Assembly: GCA_023392595.1 (NCBI GenBank)
Contig: JAEVYU010000004.1
Coordinates: 17,648 to 81,647 of the forward strand
Source: Bacillota bacterium
GTDB taxonomy: Bacteria; Bacillota; UBA4882; UBA8346
Length of the DNA stretch: 64,000 nucleotides
Reading direction: 5' to 3'
Shown here: positions 26,694-35,683 of the stretch, one piece after another
How positions within the stretch are numbered: the first letter of the stretch is position 1
Layout of the letters: the number at the start of each line of letters is the position of its first letter
Notes under the pieces: model-generated
Database searches by the model: none
What the model saw: the letters and a program-made list of their open reading frames with translations, nothing else
Told to the model about the DNA's origin: nothing
Made by a program: the position numbers and the translations under genes

Positions 26694-26774
26694 ATGATTG
26701 TAGCATTTACCTCATGAAGATTTTAATAGTAAATTGAAATTCTTTGGGCGCCAAGGAAATTTTATTGGGCAATT

Positions 26775-26788
26775 AGACATCGGTGTCA
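26775..26788. promoter_or_regulatory. LacI-type operator-like palindrome ahead of the kinase/transporter genes
   Basis: AGACATCGGTGTCA, with GACA/TGTC arms and central CGG; fits TGNNANCGNTNNCA except for the first base. Lies 235 nt before the histidine kinase start and before a terminator hairpin. Confidence 0.4.
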
Positions 26789-26834
26789 TCAAATTAAGGC
26801 AGCCAGTGGTAGGAACTTTCCTCCGACCATTTGC

Positions 26835-26868
26835 TAAATTAGGACCCTCTTGAGGGGGTCTTAATTTA
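26835..26868. terminator. intrinsic terminator after the TolB-like gene
   Basis: TAAATTAGGACCCTC, loop TTGA, GGGGGTCTTAATTTA: a long stem with AT-rich flanks that would work in both directions. Confidence 0.75.
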
Positions 26869-27023
26869 TTGATAAAATGAAAGTCTCATGGATTGTATGC
26901 AAAGGATTTAATATATTTGTAAAGAATTACTGAACGGTAAGTAAAAAGAATGGTTTAATATCCGGTAGTAAGGAGCTAACAAGTTATGGATATGTACGCT
27001 AAGGCGTGAAAGGAGGAATCGGT

Positions 27024-28646
27024 TTGCTGTTCGTAGCGATGCTCTTCCTGATATTTGCCTTATTTGTGATGGTTCACGTATTCCGAGGATATCCAGCCAT
27101 TTGGTTGGGTTTTATTCTTTTGACTTTTGGGTGTTGCATTATTGGGTTAGCGGGTTTAATTCCCCGCTTCGGAAATTATGAATTGAATACAGCTCTTGCT
27201 TTACCATTAGACCAACCGAGCTGGGCTTGGCGGATAGTAGGGGATTTATCTTTATATGATTTTATGCGTTTCAGGTTATGGGCTGCTTTGGGGTTTGTGA
27301 CAGCATTTGCGGGTTTTGCTTATTCGTACTCATTTCGGCATTGGAAGGCTTCTGATATACCGCTGCTTGGGATAATTTTAGCCATTGACACTTATTTAAT
27401 AAGAAGTTATGATCCTCACTATTTGTTTAAGCTTTTTATTAAAGGTACTGCTTTTTTTGGTGATTCGGCGGAATATGCCCGTTATGAACAGCAACTTTAT
27501 ATCCGAGACGCGATTGCATTAGCTTTAATCATGATTATGCTTTTTTGGGCGGTCCGCAGAATTTTTATGGTTTTTGCCAACTCGAATATCCTTCAAAAAA
27601 GAGTGCAAGCGTTATGCGTTGGAGTCGGAAGCTTGTTGCTGGCGGTTTTTTTTGTTTTATTATTTTGTTTCGGACGAAGCAATGTTTTGAACGCTTATAC
27701 AATGGCCACTTCATTGTTACCATTGGGCGCCAAATATCCGGTTTTCAATTCCTTCTATGTCATCGCTGTTCCTCTGGTGACCATTGTAGCGGGTGGTATG
27801 GTCCTATTGGCTATTTTTCGGTACGGTTTTTTAGGTACCTCGCGAATCGGAACCAAAAAATTGGAGCAACAAATTAATGTTGCCAATCAAGCGGTCCGTT
27901 TAGCCCTTCATTCTTTTAAAAATCGTTTTCTAGCCGCCCAAATGGCCATGAATATGGCTGCTTTTCAATTGAAAGATTTGAAAGACGAGAGGGCGGAAAA
28001 GGCAATGGCCCAAATTAAATCAGCCACTGATGTTTGCGGCGAGGCATTGGCGAGTTTGGATAAACTGCATGCTCAAGCTAAGCAATTTAGCGTCAATCCG
28101 CGATGGATAAACCTGCAGGAATTGGTTGAAGATGCTTTGCGCAATTGTAGTTTGGATTTAGCTGGAGTCATCATAACGAAGCGATATTTAAACAATGAAA
28201 TTTCAGTACTGGGCGATCGCGAACATTTAACGACTGTGTTGGAAAACATATTCAATAATGCCAAGGATGCAATGAGCGATCATGGAGAGAATGAAGAGTC
28301 GGCTAAATTAATGATAGTAATTGGACTTGAATATGAATGGGGCTATATCCGGATTATTGATAATGGGATTGGTATTTCCAGAGAAAATCTTCATAAAGTT
28401 TTTCGGCCCTTTTTTACCACTAAACCTTCGAAAAGCAATTGGGGTTTGGGATTAACTTATTGTCATCGTGTAATTAAAAGTCATCGCGGCTTTATTAATT
28501 TAAGCAGCAAGGCTGGAGTTGGAACCACGGTAGAGATTGTTTTACGGTGTCGAGAAAATATCAACGCAGGGACGACATTCTGGAAAAAATTTCTATTTGT
28601 GTTTAGGAAAAGTCAGTCTAGTCGATCTTGTGATAACCTGGGATAA
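27024..28646 (+). CDS. membrane sensor histidine kinase
   Basis: 540 residues. TTG 27024 is taken as start because AAAGGAGG (27009-27016) lies 7 nt upstream; a GTG at 27006 would place that site inside the gene. About seven hydrophobic segments fill residues 1-280 with no large extracellular loop, suggesting sensing within or near the membrane. The kinase core follows: the likely phospho-acceptor His in VRLALHSFKNRFLAAQ, N-box ENIFNNAKDAMSD, G1 DNGIGIS, F-box FRPFFTTK, G2 GLGLTY. It lies directly upstream of the sugar permeases; the probable partner is the response regulator at 34161. Confidence 0.85.
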   Translation: MLFVAMLFLIFALFVMVHVFRGYPAIWLGFILLTFGCCIIGLAGLIPRFGNYELNTALALPLDQPSWAWRIVGDLSLYDFMRFRLWAALGFVTAFAGFAYSYSFRHWKASDIPLLGIILAIDTYLIRSYDPHYLFKLFIKGTAFFGDSAEYARYEQQLYIRDAIALALIMIMLFWAVRRIFMVFANSNILQKRVQALCVGVGSLLLAVFFVLLFCFGRSNVLNAYTMATSLLPLGAKYPVFNSFYVIAVPLVTIVAGGMVLLAIFRYGFLGTSRIGTKKLEQQINVANQAVRLALHSFKNRFLAAQMAMNMAAFQLKDLKDERAEKAMAQIKSATDVCGEALASLDKLHAQAKQFSVNPRWINLQELVEDALRNCSLDLAGVIITKRYLNNEISVLGDREHLTTVLENIFNNAKDAMSDHGENEESAKLMIVIGLEYEWGYIRIIDNGIGISRENLHKVFRPFFTTKPSKSNWGLGLTYCHRVIKSHRGFINLSSKAGVGTTVEIVLRCRENINAGTTFWKKFLFVFRKSQSSRSCDNLG

Positions 28647-28751
28647 TAAAAACGTAATTAAAAGTTTCATTTAGTTTAATATAAAGTTTAAGCTGTATTT
28701 ATTGCAAGATTCAATATTGTAATGACAGCTGCGTGAAAAGGAGATTGGGAG

Positions 28752-29738
28752 ATGAGTAAAGGTTTAACGGGAGCAGTGAAAATCAATGACATCGATATCA
28801 AACCTACCCGTGGGTTTTGGCACGAAATAGTGAAGAATAGGGCTTTGTTTTTAATGCTTTTACCTGGCTTTTTAGTATTGCTGTTTAATAATTATTTACC
28901 GATGTTTGGTATGATTGTAGCGTTTAAAGATTTCCGGTTTTATGACGGGAGTTTTTTCTCCAGCCTGTTCAAGAGTGAATGGACCGGTTTTGGAAACTTT
29001 AAATACATGTTTGCATCTCCGGATGCTTTTATCTTTATCCGGAATACCCTGCTTTATAATTTGGCGTTTATAATTTCTTGCACCATTATCGCCATTGCTT
29101 TTGCCATAATGCTCAATGAAATTTACAGTCGTAAGTTGTCAAAATTATATCAAAGCGCGATGTTTTTGCCTTATTTTCTTTCATGGATTGTTTTTAGTTA
29201 TTTGGTGTATGCTTTTATCAGCCCGGATAAAGGCTATTTCAATATGACGATTTTTAAATTTTTAGGAATCAAACCGGTGTTTTGGTATTCGGAATTGGAG
29301 TATTGGCCGTGGATTATATTGATCGTCAATGCCTGGCACTGGGTGGGCAATAACTGTATTATTTTTCTGGCTTCAATTATTGGAATTGATCAGGAAATGT
29401 ATGAGGCGGCCCGTATTGATGGGGCAAGCAGGTGGCAACAAATAAAGAATATTACTATACCACAAATTACGCCGGTAATTATTGTCATGGTTTTAATATT
29501 TGTCGGTAGAATTTTTAATACTGACCTTGGCTTGTTTCAGCTAATCCCCAGAGGTGCCGGCGCATTGGCTCCAGTAACTTGGACGCTTGATGTTTATGTA
29601 TATAATACCTTGTTACGAAATGGGGACATCGGAATGTCTTCAGCGGCAGCTCTTTTCCAATCCGTGGTGGGCTTTATTACAATCTTAGCCGCTAATTATG
29701 CTGTGAAAAAAATTGATCGGGATGCCGGAATGTGGTGA
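28752..29738 (+). CDS. sugar ABC transporter permease (LplB-type)
   Basis: 328 residues with six transmembrane helices. Typical LplB/YtcP-class start FLMLLPGFLVLLFNNYLPMF and FGMIVAFKDFRFYDG. The EAA loop that docks on the ATPase reads EAARIDGASRWQQIKNITIP. It forms a heterodimeric channel with the next gene product for uptake of an oligosaccharide. No ATPase gene is present, as is usual for this class, which borrows an MsmX-type ATPase. Confidence 0.93.
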   Translation: MSKGLTGAVKINDIDIKPTRGFWHEIVKNRALFLMLLPGFLVLLFNNYLPMFGMIVAFKDFRFYDGSFFSSLFKSEWTGFGNFKYMFASPDAFIFIRNTLLYNLAFIISCTIIAIAFAIMLNEIYSRKLSKLYQSAMFLPYFLSWIVFSYLVYAFISPDKGYFNMTIFKFLGIKPVFWYSELEYWPWIILIVNAWHWVGNNCIIFLASIIGIDQEMYEAARIDGASRWQQIKNITIPQITPVIIVMVLIFVGRIFNTDLGLFQLIPRGAGALAPVTWTLDVYVYNTLLRNGDIGMSSAAALFQSVVGFITILAANYAVKKIDRDAGMW

Positions 29739-29813
29739 AAGTAGTCATAGATTTTATCATTAATTTGAAGAAACGGATGGATTAAAATACATAAGGCATT
29801 GAGGAGGTAAATC

Positions 29814-30737
29814 ATGGGGAGAAAAGATATTGTTGATTTTAATAAGTTAAATAGTATAACATCGAAATCCAATATAGTTTTAAATATTATTTTGGGTGTT
29901 TATAGTTTTCTTTGCATAGTGCCGCTGGTACTAATGATTTCAGCGTCGCTAACGGATGAAAAATTATTGGCAATACAAGGTTACAAATTCATTCCGTCAG
30001 CAGTTACCGGTTATGCTTATAAATATATCATTACGAACACCCCCCAGGTTATAACTGCCTATGGTATTACAATGTTGGTTACCCTAGTCGGGACAATTTT
30101 AGGAGTAATAGTAATGTCGCTATATGCATTTCCCATTTCCCGTCAGGATTTTAAGTATAAAGGCTTTTTTACATTCATTCTTGTTTTTACAATGCTCTTT
30201 AACGGCGGTATGGTTTCAACATACTTGATTGGAGTTAATGTGCTTCATTTTAAGGATAATTTATGGGGACTCATTTTTCCCTATTTGATGAATGCTTTTT
30301 GGGTCATTATTTTACGGACGTTCTATAAAACCAATATCCCGGATTCTCTGATTGAGTCGGCGAAAATTGACGGCGCCAGTGAATTCGTCACTTTCTTTAA
30401 AATTGTTTTTCCGCTTGCGTTGCCTGGTATTGCCACAATCGCTTTATTTGCGATGGTACAGTATTGGAATGACTGGTTTTTAGCATCATTGTATATTAAT
30501 AATCCCAATTTGGCGCCTTTACAATATTTGCTATACCAACTTCAGAGTTCTATGCAGTATTTGCTGCAGAATTCCAGTTCAATGGGTGGAAGAGCAGCGG
30601 ATGTACTGGCCAAAATGCCTTCGGAATCGGCCCGGATGGCGATGGTGGTTATTGGAGTCGGTCCGATTATTCTAACCTTCCCGTTCTTCCAAAAGTACTT
30701 TGTCAAGGGCTTGACAGTTGGTGCGATCAAAGGCTGA
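29814..30737 (+). CDS. sugar ABC transporter permease (YtcP/UgpE-type)
   Basis: 307 residues, six transmembrane helices, with SLTDEKLLAIQGYKFIPSAV near the N-terminus and the EAA loop ESAKIDGASEFVTFFKIVFP. Ends FPFFQKYFVKGLTVGAIKG, the conserved C-terminus of this class. GGAGGT precedes the ATG. It pairs with the upstream permease. A MITE-like hairpin element separates it from the binding-protein gene. Confidence 0.93.
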   Translation: MGRKDIVDFNKLNSITSKSNIVLNIILGVYSFLCIVPLVLMISASLTDEKLLAIQGYKFIPSAVTGYAYKYIITNTPQVITAYGITMLVTLVGTILGVIVMSLYAFPISRQDFKYKGFFTFILVFTMLFNGGMVSTYLIGVNVLHFKDNLWGLIFPYLMNAFWVIILRTFYKTNIPDSLIESAKIDGASEFVTFFKIVFPLALPGIATIALFAMVQYWNDWFLASLYINNPNLAPLQYLLYQLQSSMQYLLQNSSSMGGRAADVLAKMPSESARMAMVVIGVGPIILTFPFFQKYFVKGLTVGAIKG

Positions 30738-30742
30738 TCCCA

Positions 30743-30859
30743 GAGGCTGTCGCAAAACGATTTCAAAATCAAAGAGATATATAATATATAGCAATAAAAA
30801 ACGTGTAAAAATTTATATATTGTATATTCCTATCGATAATTCTATTTTGCAACAGCCTC
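30743..30859. mobile_element. 117-bp MITE-like element with 15-bp terminal inverted repeats
   Basis: GAGGCTGTCGCAAAA (30743-30757) and TTTTGCAACAGCCTC (30845-30859) are inverted copies with one mismatch; the inner 87 bp are AT-rich and non-coding. GAGGCTGTYGCAAAA resembles ends of IS1182/IS5-type elements in Firmicutes. No target duplication is evident. It sits between the permease and binding-protein genes, where a hairpin could shape mRNA stability. Confidence 0.65.
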
Positions 30860-30898
30860 CGGTAAGCAATAAATTATATTAAATAAGGAGGAGTATGA

Positions 30899-32362
30899 AT
30901 GAAAAACATCAAGAAAATTACGGTTTTGTTGTTATTGGTTGGAGTATTTCTGCTTGGAATGAGTACTTATGCAGCCGCCCCGTACGAGATTAAATGGTAT
31001 TTCGTCGGTAACGGCCAGCAAGCTGATGTGAAACTGGTTGAGGCTGCAGCCAGCAAGTATATCCAAAAGAAGGGCCTCAATGCCACAGTGAAGCTGCAAT
31101 GCTATACTTGGGGCGATGAATATGACAATCGGATGCGGATGATTATTGCTTCCGGTGATCCCTTCGATATTTGCTTCACTGCTTCCTGGGCAAATCTCTA
31201 CAAAGTGAACGTCGCCAAAGGGGCATTTTTGGATATTACTAAGCTTGCTCCCAAATATATGCCGAAGGCTTGGAAGCAACTTCATCCTTCATTCATCAGC
31301 GGTTCCGCTATTGACGGTCATAATTATGCGATCCCGGCCAACAAGGAATTAGCTCATCAATGGTGCGTAAGCTTTAATAAAAATTTTGTCGATAAATATA
31401 AATTCGATATTTCGAAAGTTAAAACTTTAGAAGATTTAGAGCCCATGTTAAAGGTAGTCCATGAGAAAGAACCCGGTATTTGGGCCTTCCAAAATCTTTT
31501 TAATGAGAACGCCGTCCGGGTGCTTGACTATGACCGGATCTGCGATGACTATGTTCCGCTCGCTCTTTACAATGACAGTAAGGACATGAAAGTATTTAAC
31601 TTTTTAGAGACCAAAGAGTATAAAGATTACCTTGAGCTTGCCCGTAAATATTTCCAACTGGGATATGTACCCGCTGATGCGGCTACTACCTCTGAATTTA
31701 CTACCGACATGAGAGCCGGTAAAGTATTTTGCAAGATCGAATCCGGAAAACCTTTTCATGATGAAGAAAGAACTGCTGCTTGGGGTGTTCCCATTGTTGA
31801 TGTCAACCTGACTCAACCGGTTGTTCAGACTCGTGATTGCACCGGTTCCATGCAGGCTATTTCGAAAACTTCTAAGAACCCGGTTATGGCTCTTAAATTT
31901 CTTGAATTATTCAACACGGATAAATATCTGAATAATCTTATTAACTTCGGCGTCGAAGGAAAACATTGGGTAAAAGTGAGTGAGAACATCATTGATTACC
32001 CGAAAGGAGTAACTTCTCAAAGCTCGGGTTACACCCCCGGAACTCCTTGGATGTTTGGAAACCAATATCTCAACTATTTCTGGAAGGGCGAAAATGCGAA
32101 GAAATGGGACGCCTTTAAGAAATTTAATGGCTCTTCCATCGCTGCCAAGAGTTTAGGTTTCAATTTTGATGCCGATCCGGTTAAAAATGAAATGGCTGCC
32201 TGTCAGACCGTATGGGTGAACAGTGTTGCCCCGCTAAACTGCGGCGCTGTTGATCCTAAGACCTTGCCGGATGTTATTGCCAAATTCAAAGCTGCCGGTC
32301 TCGATAAAATTCAAGCCGAAGCTCAAAAGCAATTAAATGCATGGTTAGCGAAAAAGAAATAA
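30899..32362 (+). CDS. sugar ABC transporter substrate-binding protein (LplA/YtcQ-type, DUF3502-like)
   Basis: 487 residues. Signal peptide (KNIKKITVLLLLVGVFLLGM, then STYAAAP) with an AxA cleavage site and no Cys, so it is a soluble rather than lipid-anchored protein. The binding domain shows IKWYFVGNGQQADVKLVEAA, MIIASGDPFDICFTASW and GSMQAISKTSKNPVMALKFL, typical of the YtcQ-like class that works with LplB/YtcP permeases. AAGGAGGAG stands before the ATG. A hairpin terminator follows. The substrate is likely a beta-glucoside oligosaccharide by context. Confidence 0.88.
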   Translation: MKNIKKITVLLLLVGVFLLGMSTYAAAPYEIKWYFVGNGQQADVKLVEAAASKYIQKKGLNATVKLQCYTWGDEYDNRMRMIIASGDPFDICFTASWANLYKVNVAKGAFLDITKLAPKYMPKAWKQLHPSFISGSAIDGHNYAIPANKELAHQWCVSFNKNFVDKYKFDISKVKTLEDLEPMLKVVHEKEPGIWAFQNLFNENAVRVLDYDRICDDYVPLALYNDSKDMKVFNFLETKEYKDYLELARKYFQLGYVPADAATTSEFTTDMRAGKVFCKIESGKPFHDEERTAAWGVPIVDVNLTQPVVQTRDCTGSMQAISKTSKNPVMALKFLELFNTDKYLNNLINFGVEGKHWVKVSENIIDYPKGVTSQSSGYTPGTPWMFGNQYLNYFWKGENAKKWDAFKKFNGSSIAAKSLGFNFDADPVKNEMAACQTVWVNSVAPLNCGAVDPKTLPDVIAKFKAAGLDKIQAEAQKQLNAWLAKKK

Positions 32363-32410
32363 TGCAGGTTGTTTTGTAGTAATGCGTTAAAATTGATAAG
32401 GTTTCAAATA

Positions 32411-32440
32411 AGGCTAACGCTTTTTAGATTGCGTTAGCCT
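32411..32440. terminator. hairpin after the first sugar-binding protein
   Basis: AGGCTAACGC and GCGTTAGCCT, perfect 10-bp stem, loop of 10 nt, followed by CATTTC. A weak T-run, but strong stem. Confidence 0.6.
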
Positions 32441-32612
32441 CATTTCTAGATATGAAAGTTAAGTAAATAATAGTTTACACAATGAATGGAACAGGATAAT
32501 GATAAAATAAAAAGAAATATATCTGAATTAAAGAATCGGATCAATTTTTCAAGGGAAAATGCTGTTGGTCTATTCCAATATATAGAAAGATTCTATATGG
32601 GAAGTGTCAACG

Positions 32613-34070
32613 ATGGACGGATTGGATCAAAAAGATAAAAGTCAGACAAATCACATAGCGGCCTCAAAGTATGTCAAGTTTATGATTTGGCTGTTTTTAA
32701 TATGCCTGGTTTGTAAAGTGCCTGTTTTTGGTTTAAACCCCACCGTAAAGCTGACGATCTGGACTCATCAACGCCACATGGTCGATTTGATCAAAGAATT
32801 AATCAATAATTTTAACCATACAGTGGGACGCCAAAAAGGAATTGAGCTTTCCATGAGAGTGTTGGGGGATGACTCTTGGCCGATGTTCCATCAAGCTCAA
32901 AAAACCGGAACAGGCCCGGATTTGTATAGCAGCGGTTATGTGACGAATTATCCGGATAATTTTAAAGCCGGCGCTCAGATGTGGTTTGATGATTTTCCTG
33001 ATTTTAAAAGCTGGAAAGCGCAGTGGCCAAGCTGGTATTGGGTTGAAGGGATGACAACCTATCAAGGCCACGTATATTCAATTCCGGCTCAGGTATTCAA
33101 TTCCCGGTTGATATACAACCGTGACTTATTTAAGGCTGCAGGTCTCAATCCCGACCAACCCCCCCGCTCCTATCAGGAAATAAGGGAAGCAGCTAAAAAA
33201 ATTAACAAAATAGGCCGGGGAGAAGCTTATGGTTTTGCCTATTGCGGAGCGGAGTCATGGCCGATGGAATGGTTGCCCAGCCAATGGGCTGAAGCGAATG
33301 GAGAACCCGCTTATTGGGATTGGAAGCGGGGGCGTTGGGCCATGGAAGGTTATAACAAAGTTTTTCAATTGTTACTTGACCTCAAAAAGGATGGCTCGAT
33401 GTTTCCCGGTATTGAAGTTTTAAGTAATGACGCTTTGCGGGCCCAGTTCGCCGAAGGAAGAATCGGAATGTATATGGGAGAATTTTGGGATGTAGGCGTA
33501 TTTAACGCACAATTTCCCGTTAAGTGTGATTGGGGCGTTGGCCCGATTCCCACTTATGATGGTAAATTTCATGGTAAGCCGCGAGCGATGATTCTCAGTG
33601 GCATGTGGAATATCAACGGACAGACTCAGCATCGGTTTGAAGCCTGGGAAGTTGTTAAATGGTTTAATCGGTACGAAGTACGGGCTTTAATGTATGAAAG
33701 GGGTAAATGCATCGATCCTGACCCGATAGTAGCTCAAAAATATGTAAAGCACAGGCCAAACGTACGTGGTTTTGAGGCTTTTGCCAACACTTTGAATCAG
33801 GATTACTTAGCAACATATCCGATTCTTCCGGGCTGGAAAGCACCAAAAGAAAATCCGTGTACGGTCTTTAGAAATGTTTTGATTCAAGGCGGTGACCTTT
33901 ATAGTAAATTAAACAAACTGGATTTTGAATGGAATCAGCAATTAGAAGATTACTATCGGAAGAATCCCGCTATAAAAAGGGGTTGGAATATTTATTCAAA
34001 CTTTGACCGGATGACGGGGAAAATGGGCGCGCCGCTTGTTAATCCCAATTTAAGCAACCCGGTTAAGTAA
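32613..34070 (+). CDS. second extracellular sugar-binding protein (family 1)
   Basis: 485 residues; ATG 32613 with GGGAAG 8 nt upstream. A hydrophobic signal/anchor segment (FMIWLFLICLVCKVPVFG) follows a 27-residue polar head, so it could remain anchored. The mature part has VKLTIWTHQRHMVDLIKELI, GTGPDLYSSGYVTNYPDN, VYSIPAQVFNSRLIYNRDLF and the usual domain order of family 1 sugar-binding proteins. It is unlike the first binding protein, so the locus may have a separate receptor, perhaps delivering to the kinase or offering a second specificity. Confidence 0.82.
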   Translation: MDGLDQKDKSQTNHIAASKYVKFMIWLFLICLVCKVPVFGLNPTVKLTIWTHQRHMVDLIKELINNFNHTVGRQKGIELSMRVLGDDSWPMFHQAQKTGTGPDLYSSGYVTNYPDNFKAGAQMWFDDFPDFKSWKAQWPSWYWVEGMTTYQGHVYSIPAQVFNSRLIYNRDLFKAAGLNPDQPPRSYQEIREAAKKINKIGRGEAYGFAYCGAESWPMEWLPSQWAEANGEPAYWDWKRGRWAMEGYNKVFQLLLDLKKDGSMFPGIEVLSNDALRAQFAEGRIGMYMGEFWDVGVFNAQFPVKCDWGVGPIPTYDGKFHGKPRAMILSGMWNINGQTQHRFEAWEVVKWFNRYEVRALMYERGKCIDPDPIVAQKYVKHRPNVRGFEAFANTLNQDYLATYPILPGWKAPKENPCTVFRNVLIQGGDLYSKLNKLDFEWNQQLEDYYRKNPAIKRGWNIYSNFDRMTGKMGAPLVNPNLSNPVK

Positions 34071-34160
34071 CGGTCCGCTTATCCTTATCCATGGAAAGAA
34101 CCCTTTTAATGTAAAATCTAAAGAAGAAAGCAGTACTGGACGCATAAGGAGGAGTGTAAA

Positions 34161-34874
34161 GTGCAGCATAGCATGGGTCAATCCATGTCATCACGGATTC
34201 GTTTGATTATTGCTGATGATATGTTGCCGATTCGAGAGTATTTAAGTATGGTTCTTTCCCATGAGCCGGATATGGAGGTGTTAGAAGCGGTTGGAAGTGG
34301 CAGTGATGCAGTAGAGCGGGCACTGGCAACTGGACCCGATGTAATATTAATGGATTTGGAAATGGAGACTCCTCGAGCCGGGGTTGAGGCCATTTCACGT
34401 TTAATGAATCAAAACGAAAATATTCGTTGTGTGGTGCTTACCCATTTTGGTGATGATGAAACGGTATTTGCAGCTTTTGAAGCAGGGGCTACCGATTATG
34501 TATTGAAGGATTCGTCAGCTGCTGAAATCATTGAAGCAGTCCGCGCCGCTGCCAATGATATGTCGCCTATCCGCCCTCGAATTGCCCGAATGATTCGTTC
34601 CGAGTTCAGGACGATGCGTTCTGAAAGAGCGAGTTTGGTAGCGACATTGAATATTGTTTATCGTTTAACACCAACCGAGCTAGGAATACTAAGGATGCTG
34701 GCGGAGGGAAAAGACCGGACTGAAATTGCCAAAATTCATTGCGTAGAGCCTTCAACGATTCGGACTCATGTGGGGAATATTTTGAAAAAGTTCGATGAGT
34801 CTTCGGCTAAGGATGTAGTGACGCGACTGCGTAATTTGGGGATTTTCGATATTTTCACCAGCCCAAAAAATTAA
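34161..34874 (+). CDS. NarL/LuxR-type response regulator
   Basis: 237 residues. Receiver domain: IIADDMLPIREYLSMVLS, phospho-acceptor Asp in VILMDLEME, conserved Thr in VVLTHFGDDE and Lys in YVLKDSSA. C-terminal LuxR HTH: LTPTELGILRMLAEGKDRTE, then IRTHVGNILKKFD. GTG 34161 has AAGGAGG 8 nt upstream. It closes the oligosaccharide transport locus that begins with the histidine kinase at 27024, with which it probably forms a two-component system. Confidence 0.9.
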   Translation: MQHSMGQSMSSRIRLIIADDMLPIREYLSMVLSHEPDMEVLEAVGSGSDAVERALATGPDVILMDLEMETPRAGVEAISRLMNQNENIRCVVLTHFGDDETVFAAFEAGATDYVLKDSSAAEIIEAVRAAANDMSPIRPRIARMIRSEFRTMRSERASLVATLNIVYRLTPTELGILRMLAEGKDRTEIAKIHCVEPSTIRTHVGNILKKFDESSAKDVVTRLRNLGIFDIFTSPKN

Positions 34875-34929
34875 AATTTAAAGAAATCAGAAAAATAGCA
34901 TCATAAATTGGGATGGGGAATTTTTGGGG

Positions 34930-34956
34930 AAATAAAAAATCCCGAAATTCGGGATT
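34930..34956 (-). terminator. intrinsic terminator for the tRNA pair
   Basis: Stem AATCCCGAA / TTCGGGATT (34938-34956) followed, on the minus strand, by a T-run (complement of 34931-34938), directly downstream of tRNA-Thr. Confidence 0.75.
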
Positions 34957-34968
34957 GTGTGATACTAC

Positions 34969-35043
34969 TGGAGCTGGTGAAAGGAGTCGAACCTTCAACC
35001 TGCGGTTTACGATACCGCTGCTCTGCCATTGAGCTACACCAGC
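34969..35043 (-). tRNA. tRNA-Thr (CGU anticodon)
   Basis: The minus strand folds as a tRNA: acceptor GCTGGTG / CACCAGC, D-loop AGCTCAATGGCAGAGC, anticodon arm GCGGT-ATCGTAA-ACCGC with anticodon CGT, T-arm with GGTTCGACTCC, and an encoded 3' CCA. Confidence 0.93.
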
Positions 35044-35142
35044 ATCAAATATATAATATTGTACCATGTCTCACTTGTGAAATCAACGAAATCGATAAAA
35101 TCATGAAAAAACTTCCAGGATAGCCTAGAAGTTGATGACATT

Positions 35143-35217
35143 TGGAGCGGGCGACGGGATTCGAACCCGCGGTCCTCGGCTTGGGAAGCCGATGCTCTAC
35201 CACTGAGCCACACCCGC
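35143..35217 (-). tRNA. tRNA-Gly (CCC anticodon)
   Basis: Minus strand: acceptor GCGGGTG / CGCCCGC, D-arm GGCTCAGTGGTAGAGC, anticodon arm TCGGC-TTCCCAA-GCCGA with anticodon CCC, T-arm GGGTTCGAATCCC, encoded CCA. It lies 100 nt upstream of tRNA-Thr in the same unit. Confidence 0.94.
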
Positions 35218-35444
35218 ATTGCACAAAATATTATACTCTAAGTAGTTTGAAAAATCAAGAGTACAGTAAAGAAAAATGTTTAGTATTATTTTCCTTCCAA
35301 GATAGATGAATAATTGGTGAAAAACCAAAAAAAAATGAGTGATAAAAAAGGATTTTTTGCTCTCTGGTCGAAATTCATAATCGTGTTCGTCAATCATATA
35401 TTTAGGTATGATGAGTATCTAAATTAAGACTAGGAGGGGTTTTA

Positions 35445-35615
35445 ATGAGTTATAAAATTAATGACGATTGCATCAGTTGCGGCGCTTGCCAATCCGAGTG
35501 TCCAGTTGAAGCTATCAGCGAAGGTTCGGATAAGTATGTTATAGACCCTAGCAAATGTACCGAGTGTGGTTCTTGCGCCGATGTTTGTCCTGTTGGAGCG
35601 CCAACTCAAGGCTAA
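35445..35615 (+). CDS. 2[4Fe-4S] ferredoxin
   Basis: 56 residues, the classic clostridial ferredoxin size. Two cluster-binding motifs: C-I-S-C-G-A-C-Q-S-E-C-P (residues 9-20) and C-T-E-C-G-S-C-A-D-V-C-P (38-49), each CxxCxxCxxxCP. It carries low-potential electrons in anaerobic metabolism. TAGGAGGGG lies about 7 nt before the ATG and a strong terminator follows, so it is a single-gene unit. Confidence 0.97.
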   Translation: MSYKINDDCISCGACQSECPVEAISEGSDKYVIDPSKCTECGSCADVCPVGAPTQG

Positions 35616-35622
35616 AGACCCC

Positions 35623-35647
35623 AAAGCCCCCTTTAGGGGGCTTTTTT
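35623..35647 (+). terminator. intrinsic terminator of the ferredoxin gene
   Basis: AAAGCCCCC, loop TTTA, GGGGGCTTTTTT: textbook stem plus T-run. Confidence 0.92.
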
Positions 35648-35683
35648 ACTTTATATACCCACTTTATTCAATCAGCACTGAAA

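Noticed and set aside
35034..35219. Frames across the tRNA-Thr/tRNA-Gly region
   Set aside because: They read through tRNA genes and are typical false open frames there.
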